Shown: positions 47,701 to 59,905 of the stretch, in pieces
Layout: each line of letters starts with the position of its first letter
Numbering within the stretch: position 1 is the stretch's first letter
DNA from: Lucinisca nassula
Taxonomy: Eukaryota > Mollusca > Bivalvia > Lucinida > Lucinidae
Length of the DNA: 64,000 nucleotides
Reading direction: 5' to 3'
Assembly: GCA_963580285.1 (NCBI GenBank)
Contig: OY757013.1
Location: forward strand, 149,993,564-150,057,563
Translations under genes and position numbers: made by a program
The notes under the pieces: generated by a model
What the model was told of the DNA's origin: nothing
The model's input: only the letters and a program-made list of their open reading frames with translations
The model's database searches: none

Positions 47701-50700
47701 TACCCACAATTTGTCTAAATAACTTAGTACCGAATCTAATATAAATATTGTCAAGTAGAAAGGTGAGGGCATCACACACTTTCTGACATGACCAAGGTGT
47801 ATAATTCTTATGCTCTTTAGAAGTGAAAAATGCATTTCTGACATTACACGCAAGATAGAGAGAATCTTCTCTGTGAAACTCTGTGGGCGACGCTTCAATC
47901 ACTGGGAAGTAACCGACTGAGTTGTAAGTTTTCCCTATTTCAAATTGAATTCTTTCCAAACGGGAATTTTGTTTGCCGCCCTCTCAAGTTATTGCTTAGA
48001 TTTTTAACCGTGTAGCTGCAGAATGTTCTGTAAAAACTCCCTCGGGTTCTGGCTTTTCTTGCACTGATTGAACTAAACGCTGATTAATTATTACATTGGT
48101 ACATTATGTTGTGCCATGACCAATTTATGTGTATGTTTGATTTAAGATTTAACGTCCCCTTCAACACTGTAAAGGTCAGTTTGGAGACTTTGCTTCCAAT
48201 TTTGTGGGACTTTTACCCGACATTGAGATGAAATGACATCTCAATCCCTGCCGCCGAATGAAACCAATAGGGTTTATAAGCATGGACTCGCACCGTTTTG
48301 CCTGGACAGGTTCCATGACCAATGTAGGATTCTTCATTTATGTCATTGTTGTCCCAGTTACATTGGGATGGATTGTCACTATTTTAGTTTTACAGTAAGT
48401 GGAAAAGCTACGTGCTTTGGGTTCTTCACCTGTCGGCAGATAGTATAATGTCCTAGGTCTAGGGGCATAGACAAAGCTACACGTCTGGTCGCAAATGGAA
48501 CTGTTATTCCTGAAATAGGACATGAAGAAGGATCTTTATACAAAACCCAACACAAAAAATGAAAAGGGTATCAGGTACTCGGCTGTTCTCTTCTGTTAAA
48601 TGCTCCAGCATAGGGTCATGGAAGTTTGCTGTCCATATTACAAATTTCAGCTCTTATAATATTTGCTGCATAAAACCTGGAAGGCAACGCTAATATTTCC
48701 AATGTTGGCAGATAAAGTTTGATTCTCATCTTCAAAAGTGCTTTGGGAAACTGGCACACTCGCTTCAATTATTTTTCGGGTGGGTACGTACTTCTTTTTC
48801 ATACAAAAATTCTGTGCCACGTTTGCGTTTTGGATGCCGGATTCTAATTTGATTTGGTTTTTCAACCAGTATCGTATTTTCTTTCTCCTTTCTGTATGCT
48901 GGCGCGGCAATGTAATACATCACATGCTGCCTTCACAACCGGTATTTTTAACACCTACAGGTTTTGAATGCACCTTTCCTGTATAAATTCATCTAAGTGT
49001 TCGACCGAACGCATGGGCGCGTGGGTGCCTGGAGAGCCTACTGTGAGTGCAGCTTCTCCCTTTTCACTGTCTACAGACTGAAATGTGCAATCTCTTGCAT
49101 ATGCCTTGCAACAGGACATACGACACTTGATTTCTTCCGCAGTCAAATCAACACTTAAAATTGCCAAAGTATTCGTTGGCCATTATTTTGTTCAGCAGAT
49201 TCGTAATTCTTCCCATAGCAGCAAAAGTCATGCATTCTGATACATTTTCAAAACTTTTGCGTATTCTCGTTTGTCTAGACAGAAAAGGCAAATATCCTCT
49301 GTTGTCTGTGGAGCTGGAATTTTCTTGTTGCTCGGACGGCGACCGATTTTGTCATAACTACTGGCGATACCGACCTGAGTCCAGACCCATCGAGTGTCGT
49401 GGTTTCTGCTAAGCTATCTTGTCGTCTTTTCCGTGGCCTGTGATACAAAGTTTTATTGATATCATTCCATATGTTAAATACCAGTTGGAACCAGGTTCCA
49501 ATGATCTTTCAATTTCAGGTAACGATTTAACGGATTTCGGTCGTTATTCTCAAAGAAGCCCAAATTTACTGAGATCTGTCTTGCAGCTCGTCCAGTCAGG
49601 TTCTTGTTTTGGAATTTTCCAAGTGCATCGATTCAATTAAATAGAGACTCTGTCATTTTAGATACTTTATGAAGTCAACAGAAGAAAAACAATCAAACTG
49701 TTTTCCGTTCCAGGAAACAACTTACCAAACACCGACTTACAGCTGTTAATAATTAAAAAAAACTACATGTACATGAAGGGTTAATTTCATGTTTCACGTA
49801 AAAAGATTGCTTTCCTGGCTTAATTTACCACGTACTAATGCTTTAGATCTAGTATCTGATACTATAAGAATCTTATATGGGTATGAGGGATGGAAAAATC
49901 CGTCCTGAGGGTCACTTTCCGGCATCACGAGGCTTGCCGTGTGATGCCGGACAGTGATCCCGAGGGACGGATTTTTCTATCCACCCCTCACACCCATTTA
50001 GGATTCTTTTTCTTGCATACCGTCCATTTTTAGCGCGAATTTTTAATGCTGCAGTTACTTCGGTTACCAACGTCCGCCATATTGTGAAGACACTACAGGA
50101 ATGTTTAGTGACGTTACGTTAGGTGCATGACGTCAACCTTAATGACGATACATATGAGGTTGTAATCAACCAGTGCATTTATCAAACACGCGATTATATT
50201 CGATTTTGGGTAGGAACACCAGGGTCAGAACATATATTTCTATCCCAGGGTAAAATCAAGGATTTCCTTGTCTGGTGTGCAAGAAATTAGATGCTCTGCT
50301 TATCGTACATAATCGTGGAGCTATGGGAAAAAGAGTGTCACAGAATTATTTTATAAAGAAAAAAATCTTTCTGCTTTGAATCACTATGTTGCGAAGCGCC
50401 CACGTGCAGGGTCATCATATTCTTCATGATAACGTCCCCTGCACACAGATCAGCCCGGTGATAGAATATTTGGAGGAGTTGAACATTTAAAAAAAACTTC
50501 ATACAATTCAAACCTTTCTCCCTGTGATTTCTGGGCGGGGATCCAAGTAAATGTATGTGAAGGTGTGCACAAGGTACCAACAGTAACGCACTATAATAGT
50601 ATTCAGGAATCAAAAATGGCCAAATCCTAAAGCCAGAAAAAAGTACCAAAACTTAAATCGATGATCATGCCAAACCACATGCACATCTACAGACCATGAC

Positions 50701-50919
50701 AAATGAACCCGAACAGTTTCAAACTGGTCAGTGCAAAACTGTAGGGGAGTTGCGCTCACAAGGTAGCTAAATGCTTAAGTTGTTAAAGGGTAACAGTTCC
50801 GCAAGGAGAATCCAGATACAAAGCGAAAAAGCATGGGTCCATTTATTACTCCTGCTCGTGCTACATGTATACACATGTATGAATTTTCAGGATATATCCT
50901 TTAATGCAAAGCGTAGCGG

Positions 50920-50990
<71 letters not shown>

Positions 50991-53900
50991 GAGATACGGC
51001 TACAGACAGAAATGGCTAAGGTCAGAAATTGATAAAAGTGACAAAAATCAAATAATTGATTATAATGCCAAAACCTCATGCACATCTACAGATCATGACA
51101 AAAGGGCCTGTAAAGTTTTAAACCGGTTGGTATGAATTCATAGGAGTAGTTGCGCACACAAGGTACAGACTGCAATGCACTTTCATGTTATTTAAACCTC
51201 AGTTTTGCCTAAGTTCAAAAGTCGATATAAGTGGCAAACATTAAATAGACGATGGTGTCAAAACCACATACACAACTACAGATCATGGCCAAAGAGCCTG
51301 AAAAAAGTTTCAAATCAGTTGGTAAGAAGTTGTATGAGGAGTTTTGCACAACAAGTAACCACCCTCTGTCGTCTAATGCCAAAGTCGAAAAAGCCCGAAA
51401 AAGGAATAACTCCGCAATGAGAACACCGACGGAAAACCGAAGAAACACAGGTCTGCTTATTTTTTTCATGCTGATGCTAAATATGAAATTTTAGGATTCT
51501 GGTTCTGAGCGTTTGATTCCCATTACAATCCATTTGAATAGTATTTAAACCCCAAAATGGTTGAAAGTCGAAAAAGTGACAAAAATTAACTTGACGATAC
51601 TGCAAATATCATATGCACATCTACAGGCCAAAACAAAAAAGAAACAACCTGCAAAATAGAAGTGGAGGCAATGATCAGGAATCGATACAATCAACCCACA
51701 GAGACACCAAAGGGAAAGTCACACAAACATGAAACAACAGACCCTAATGGAAACACCAACAGCGGAAAGCCAAAAGGACAGTCACTTTCCCACAAAACGG
51801 CCAACAGTTTCAATTTGATCGGTATAAAATATATGAAGAGTTGCGCACATAAAGTATCAAACCCCTGTCGTGAAATGCCTAAGTCGAAAAAGCGCGAAAA
51901 AGTGGAATAACTCTGCAAGTAGAATCCCGACGGAAAACCCCCACAAAAATACGGGTCTGCTTATTTTTTCAATCTGATGCTATATATTCTAACTCTAACC
52001 ATTTGGTACCCGTTTTAATGCACTTTAATAGTACATGTATTTAAACCACAAAAATGGCTAAGTTCAAAAGTAAAAAAAGGAACAAAAATTAAATTAACGA
52101 TGATGCCAAAATCATATGCATATCTACAGACCATGATAAAAGAGCCTGCATAGTTTCAAATCCATGGGTATATAACTGTATGAGGAACTGTGCACCCAAA
52201 TTACCCACTGTCTGTCATTAAATGCCAAAGTCGAAAAGGGGGAAAAGGAATTACTCCACAAGGACAACCCCTAAAAAATCATGTTCCACTTATTGTTCAT
52301 GCTGATGCTATAATTCTAGTTATGACTCATCATTGCAATATCTCCGAGAACATAAAAATAAAACGAATATAGATAAGAAATAACGATGAGAAATGGACAT
52401 CATGAAATAACTGCAATATTGGAGCAAACGAAATCCAGCAGATAGACTACAGAAAACTGCACAGGTTGTAAGCATGACAACATTGTGCAAGCATTTAGTA
52501 TACGTTAAAAATGATGTATAACAACTTGGCTCCAAGGGGAGTGCAACAAGCACGCTAATTTGGGCACTTATTGGATATCATCGTACAAACTAACGTGAAT
52601 ATCAACTTTTTTTTCAGTTCTCTGCTTTTATTTAAGAATTTATCTCGCTTTTTGTAGAAAATAAGAGTATTTTTTATTTAGTGCGAGAGTTTAATGGAAT
52701 TGATATAACTATATTATTGTTAATTGTGAATAGAGAATTATGAACACAATATAAACTGGACCACATATGCTGTTATTTTTTGTCCTAAGCATAGACTGTA
52801 TCCGAAACGGACAAAATCATTCAACATCAAAGACAAAGGATAAAACGGTTTGTTCAAACTTCTCCAAATAGGTTTTTTTCCTTCGTGCTACACTGAACTG
52901 GTCTTTTTATTCTATTTATTTTACTTTTTGCTTTTACGACCCTTTCGAGATTATTTTACTAATATCTTGCTTGTCGTCAATCAGTGGTGGGCGAGAATCG
53001 CCTAACATTCCGTTGCAGAACTTGCCTTACACAAGAGCATACGACAGAGGAAAGATATATATGACTTATGTCTTAGAGCACAGACTGTGGTTATTTGTTG
53101 GAACTATTGCATCGTATTTTAACCTATATTGTGTGGGAAACCTCAAAACGGGACCCTAGCAAACAGTGCAGGCGCAGATCAGACGCCACAGAAGGCGTCG
53201 TCTGGACAAGACCTTCACTGTTTGCAAAACGTTCAGCTATTTTATATATAAATGTCTGACGATAAGTCAGACGATAAGTCAGACTGAGACCTATTTTTTT
53301 TCAAAATGGGCTACTCCTACATGTAAGTATAAGCGGAGGATTCCATTTGGTATAAATGAGTTAACGTCAAGTTTATATTGGCGTTAGAGCGCTGGAAAAT
53401 ATAAGCAAAGTGAGACACCTTACCCTGATACCATATAGCTCCGTAGATAGTCATATTTAGAAATGGATGTATCATTGAATTCCACAACACTGACCTATTA
53501 TTGGGTGGTGGGTCTTTCCCGCTGACGTATGTGCTGAAGAAAAAGTATAATAATTAATGAAAGAGCCTGATTATTGCCAATAGTAAGTTTAACGTCCTTG
53601 GATATTACCAGCCGCAAACAGCAGTCACTCCGTTAATTAATAAACAAGCCGGTATACTAAGACCGGTCTCAGATCAACAGCCTGAAAACAGTCTACGCTG
53701 CTTGTGTGGGCCTATCAAAAAGAAGTTATCGTTACAACTAAGGTATGCTTTGATGGCCCCACAGAGTATAGGTATCAACGAAGTTGAATGAGTGGTATAT
53801 ATTTCTTAATTATGCTTTGAACATAGGTTGTGGGTGTCGTTTGACCTTTATCTGTAAGGTTTTAACGCTTACAGATAAACTCGTTAGGATCAGTCAGTCA

Positions 53901-56900
53901 CTTTAAGCAGGGACCATTGGGGTGTATATCACACGACATTGGTTACGGCAATGGAGCGGAACGGCAATTCGTGAAAATTGACAACGGACAATGTCTTTGG
54001 TTGAAAATCTAAGATTGTGTTGTGATGCTACTTATATCAGTATTGAGTGACTGTTTAGTAGGAGAATGGATACCTGACCATATTTTCCGTCTCTTTTACA
54101 AGAGGGACACTATTCACGACATAGTGCAATTTTTACATCTCCAAAACGGCTACTTTTCTGACGAAAATCTGTGATATTTTTCTTATTGATACTGCAAACA
54201 TAGGTTGTGGGTACTCGTTAGAACCGCCTCATTGAGGCGGTTCTAACGAGTACCCACAACCTTTGTCTAGGAGCAGAAATAAGAAAAATATTGTTTACCC
54301 CCGTAAACCACAGTTTTCTCTATTAAAGTGGGGTGTAAGGGGGTGTTCATTTCACGAACTTGTTCACGTGATGAGGGACACCATTCACGACTTCCCTCTC
54401 CCTACGAAATAAGTGTATGTTCGTTTGTTTGTTTGTATTGGAGTTTAATGGCCCAGTCAACACTATTTAGGTCATTTTAGCCGCTCAGTTTACCTATCCA
54501 CACTTTTCCTTGGCAGGCTTATACGTAAGCGGTTAACCATAACAGTGTACATTCTTTAGCTAGAAACTGACAACTGCCCTTCTTGAATCAGCGAAAGGGA
54601 GAGAATGGCCGTAGAAAAGATTTCATGATCAATATCCACGAAAGAATGTTGCCGATCCCGGCAGGTATCGATTCCGCGTCCTCCTGATCACCAGTCAGAC
54701 GCGTATCCGACTCAGCTACCGAGGCCAGCTAAGTGTCTGTCCGTACAGGCCTTGAAATGCTTTGAAAGAGTTATCTTTGCTGAAAATACGAGGACTGTTC
54801 AAATATGAATGCAACTAAGCACATAAAAATGATTCCGTGGTAGATTTCGGTGAAAAGTTTATTTTGTCCCCTCAAAGTATTCCCCTTTAACATATATACA
54901 AACTTTCAGTCTTCTGATCCAATCATTGAATACATTTTGGTAGTTTTTTTTAGGTATACTATGAAGGCACTGGAATATTGCAGAACCGAGATGTTTGCGC
55001 TGTACAAATTTTCGACCAGAAATGTATTTTTCAGCCGCGGGAACAAAAAAATAAGTCACACGGGGCAAGGTCAGGGGAATACGGGGGTTGAGGGAGTTCA
55101 ACAACCTTTTACTGCTTCAGATAGTCTTGCACAATGAACGCCTTGTGCGATGACGCATTGTCATGTAGCAATCTGACATTGGCCAAACCAGTTGCGGGTC
55201 TTCGTTCTTTGAAATATTTCTTCAATTTTCGAAGAACTTTATTCTTGTAAAACTTCGCATTTACAGATTTGCCTTTAGACACAGCAACCTGAATAGCAGG
55301 GCCCTAATTTGAAAAGAATATGGCATACATTACCTTCTTGACGCTCATGGTCCGCTTTGCAATGCATGTTCTTTTGCAATACTTTGTTGCCCATATTTTG
55401 TTCTGGATTTTTCAAAGTGAACCCATGTCTCGTCACCTGTGACGACATTAGCGAAAGACCGTGCATTGTAATTTGGAAACTTTTTAAGCAACTTCTTGGC
55501 GCACTGAACGCGTGTCTTTTTCTGCTCATCTGTCAACAGCTGGGGAATCCATCTAGCACAGATCTTTCTCATTTTCAAATCCCGTTTCAGAATTGTATGA
55601 GCTGCTCCTAATGAGATGCCAACCATACTAACTATTTGCCTAGTGGTGTATCGTGCATCGGTAGCAACTATTTCTTTCACTCTAGCAACCATCTTGGCAG
55701 ATGTTGCCCTTTTTGGCCGACGATCATGTGGTGCATCTTCTGTTGAGCCTAGCCCACAGCTGAATTTCTTACACCAACGAAAAACTGTCGGAAAAAAACA
55801 TTTCATTATGCCCATAAACCGAACATATTTCATCAAAAATGTCTTTGCACCGTATACCAAGAATACAACGATTCTTAATATAGGACCGTATTTCAACGGC
55901 GTACTCTGACCTTCTTCCAACCATGTTTTGTATTAGTATACAAGAGTAGACAGTGTTAATTGAACGACATACATGGCTAAAGTGGACGGATTTTAACAGG
56001 TTTGGTATCAATGTATAGGTAAAATGTTTTTCTACGCTGTGATATTTATTTCCAGGTGATTTTCGCATTAGTGCATGAGAAAACGTTCTACTTTCATTCA
56101 TATTTGACCCCGCCCATAGGGGCTTGAAGAAATATATGGGCTGCATGATGCTTCCACGCAGAGCTGAATCCGGCCCAAACACTAGTACTGGTAAACCGCT
56201 TAGAGGATCTAAGCCTGTCCAGGAACCGCGGTGCGAGGCGGACCGTCCATGCTTATAAACCCTATTGGTTTCATTGGGCGACAGGGATTGAGATGTCATT
56301 TCATCACATTGTCGGGTAAAAGTCCCACAAAATTGGAAGCAACGTCTCCAAAATGACCTTTACAGTGTTGACGGGGACGTTAAACCTCAAATCAAACAAA
56401 CTAACAAAAGCATTCATATTTGAACAGTCCTCGTATATACAAAATGATATAGCTCTCGTTTAGGGAAAGGAATACTCCTTCAGAGAGAAAAAAAAACAAA
56501 ACACGAAAACACGCCTATATAATTTTGACCCCCTAGAACCCCACTTTTATACAGTAAAACTGGGGTTTACAGGAGTATACCTTATTCTCCTTTTCTGCTT
56601 TAAAATATAAATTGTTGGGTACTCGTTAGAACCGCCTCGATGGGGCGGTTCTAACGAGTACTACAATCTACATGTATATTTTGAAGCAGAAATAAGGAAA
56701 AATATCACAATTTTTCATTTAAAAATTTTAGTTTTCCAGGCGGTAAAGTTTACAATGTATTTGTAAAGGTGTGTTTTCGTAATGAATATTTTTGTGTCCC
56801 TTATCAATAGGAGTCTACTCTTAAAGAAAAGAATTTATTCATGAGGCGAACCCTTTTAGAGTCTACTTATAGAAAAGAATTTGTTCATGAGGCGAACCCT

Positions 56901-59874
56901 TTTAGAGTCTACTCTTAAAGAAAAGAATTTGTTCGTGAGGCGAACCCTTTTAGAGTCTACTATTAAAGAAAAGAATTTGTTCATAAGGCGAACCCTTTTA
57001 GAGTCTACTCTTAAAGAAAAGAATTTGTTCTTGAGGCGAACCCTTTTAGAGTCTACTATTAAAGAAAAGAATTTGTTCATGAGGCGAACCATTTTAGAGT
57101 CTACTCTTAAAGAAAAGAATTTGTTCGTGAGGCGAACCCTTTTAGAGTCTACTATTAAAGAAAAGACGCTGTTCTTCAGGCGAACCCTTTTAGAGTCTAC
57201 TCTTAAAAACAGAATTTGTTGTTTGAAGAGAACCCTTTTAGAGCCCACACTTAAAGAAAAGAATTTGTTCTTGAGGAGAAACATTCAACAGTCTACTCTT
57301 ATAGAAAAGAATTTATTCTTGAGGAGAATCCTTTTAGAGTCTACTCTTAAAGAAGTGAATTGGTTCTTGAGGAGAACCCTTTCAGAGTCTACTCTTAAAG
57401 AAAAGAATTTGTTCTTCAGTAGAAACCTTTTAGTGTCTACTCTTTAAGAAAAGAATTTGTTCTTCAGTAGAAACCTTTTAGAGTCTTTCCTCAAAGAATA
57501 GAATTTATTCTTGGGGAGAATCCTTTTAGAGTCTACGCTTTAAGAAAAGATTTTGTTCTTGAGGAAAACCCCTATAGAGTCTACTCTTAAAAAAAATTGT
57601 TATTTGGGACCCTTTCAGAGCCTACTATTAAAGAAAGAAGTTGTTCTAGAATCCTTTCAGAGTCTACTCACGAAGAAAACAATTTGTTCTTGTCTCGAAG
57701 AGAACCCTTTAAGAGTCTACTGTTATGGAACAGAATTTGTTCTTAAGGAGAAATTTCCCTTTTTAAAAGTAGACCCCTTTTTTAGAGGAAAAAAACTCCG
57801 GAAATGCCGAACGTTGCATACGACCATGATGACACGTTCTCCGAAATTAAACATTCGCTTACGGCATATCGGTGTCCTGTTCCGCCGAATCACACTCTGC
57901 GAGAGCATCAGGAGAAGACCACGCCTCTATGCGGGTACCGCCCCAGTCTGTGCCTATTAGACCGATAGGATAGAGTAGTTTCTGGAACAGGTACTTGCCA
58001 TATAGCCAGCAAACAGCAGAAAAATACGACCAATTTGAGTGTCCCACTGTATCTGTAAGTTAAGAAAAATTAAATATTCCTTAACCCATTCAGTACCAGA
58101 ATCCCCTAACCTTGGCAAACAGTGCAGGCCCAGATCAGACGCCGCAGAACGCGGCGTTCGATCAAGGCCTACACTGTCTGCAAAATGTTAAGCCATTTCC
58201 CGAATAAATTTTGAAGAAAACACAACCTGACACCCCTAAATTTCGAAATGGACTCCTGCCATATATAAGGTGGCCGATTCCATTTGGTACTTAAAGGGTT
58301 AAATTTCGTCTGGCATTTTACAGTGGATACAGGTTTCGTGACTTTCTGCTTACTTTTAAACAAAACTCTTCCCGAAAAGAAGATCTACTACTCTTGAAAG
58401 GAAAGACTTTGCTCCCCAGGAGCAAATTCTTTCCTTTAATAGTAGACCCCTAAACATGTAGGTCTAGTTAATATGAAAAACTAATATTTGTAAGAGTCGA
58501 CATTCTGACGCAGTGGTTGTCAGAGATTGGTTATAGTCCGATAAGCTATGCGTATTTTTGCACACCAGATAAGGAAATCTATGGTTTTCGCCTTGGATAG
58601 AAATTCTGTTCTTACCGTGGTGTTCTTACCCAGGGACAGAGTAAAAATCGAATATTCTCACGTGTTTGATATATGCACTGGTTGAATAAGACCTAATATG
58701 CACCGTCGTTGGGTTGGCGTCACAGCACGTTACGTGACGTCACTAAACATCAAGCCATAGTAACCACAATATGGCGGACGGCGGTAATTGAAGTGACTGC
58801 ATTATTAAAAGTCCAGAAATGAAAGGTATGCAAGAAAACGAATCTTACATGTAGTGAGGGTGGATAGAAAATCCGTCCCTTGGGATCACAGTCCGGCCTC
58901 GTGATGCCGGACTTTGACTCTCGGAACGGATTTTCTATCCACCACTCACACCTATGTAAGATTATTATAATCTAACAATGTAGGTAACTGAAGGTAGGAG
59001 CTGCGGACCGTAGCACTCCCTTCTTCAAGAAAGGCATCATTTATGATGACGCAAAGCCATTTTCGGGCGAGGTAAAGCCGATCCCCGCCTAGCCCCCATC
59101 TTACGATATAAAAGTCTTCACAAAGGAAAAATGCTTAGCTGAAAAAAAAAATCTCTGCACACTTAACCCGGGCTACTGGGGGTGAAAGTTCAGTGCCATT
59201 AGGCGCTGACTCAAAGAGTCGTCTCACTGACCCAATAAGCTATGCATAATAACTGAATGTAGGATTTGCAGACAGTAAAATCTGGATCCATTATGCCACT
59301 TAAGACTTGAGGGATTAGGACGTTTATGCTGCCCTCTTCATTATACGTTTCAGGAGACGGAAAAGTGCATAACGGTTTGAATTACGAGCAATCTTCTCGT
59401 AATCTTGATATTTATTACAGAATTAGCACCAGTAATGAGCCTACAGAGTCTTTTACAATTCCACTCCAATTTTAAACTATGACACCAATGCTGCTCTGGA
59501 ATATGGGAATATGGAACAGTGTTGATTGGAAAGAACATTCGGATTCTTTCTGCTCTTTCTGCTTTCAGCTCATCAACAATTATTACAATAACACGACATC
59601 CGTAAGACATAATGCATTCTTTCTTTGCTCCAAAATGGCTACTTTTCTGACCACAATTTGCGATATTTATCTTATTTATCCTCTGAACATAGGTTGTGGG
59701 TACTCGTTAGAACCGCCTCATTGAGGCGGGTCTAACGATTACACACCATCTATGTATTGCAGCCGAAATAAGCACATGTAAGCCCCACTTTTCTCTATAT
59801 AAAGTGATTTTTAGAGGGATATTCATTTCACAGACTTGTTAGCATGAAGATTTTCACAAATGAAAAAATAACAA

Positions 59875-59905
<31 letters not shown>

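Larger units (their letters stand above)
50540..52310. repeat. Array B: diverged tandem repeat, ~200-500-bp spacing
   Basis: GCACATCTACAGACCATGAC-type words recur at about 50681, 51080, 51275, 51614 and 52117, each followed by AAAGAGCCTG-A-AGTTTCAAA and a GAGTTGCGCACA word. A (CA)n run (50921-50988) and a pLTR fragment interrupt it. Built like array A but with different sequence. In SIAE intron 5. Confidence 0.55.
54787..56435 (-). mobile_element. Mariner-type DNA transposon, nested with an S1 SINE
   Basis: A perfect inverted repeat: 54787-54811 equals the reverse complement of 56411-56435 (TA then CGAGGACTGTTCAAATATGA). TA at both outer ends is the typical mariner target duplication. The S1 SINE at 56108-56410 lies in the terminal region and duplicated 13 bp of the TIR. 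Without the SINE the element is about 1.33 kb, the usual mariner size. Confidence 0.85.

Noticed and set aside
50771..51085. His-Thr or Cys-Val ORFs
   Set aside because: Translation of the (CA)n run in array B.
56881..57447. A 188-residue repeat protein
   Set aside because: 48-bp minisatellite with period divisible by three; the opposite strand is equally open and no homology is seen.
56811..57790. CRISPR-like array
   Set aside because: Units are contiguous without unique spacers and the DNA is eukaryotic.
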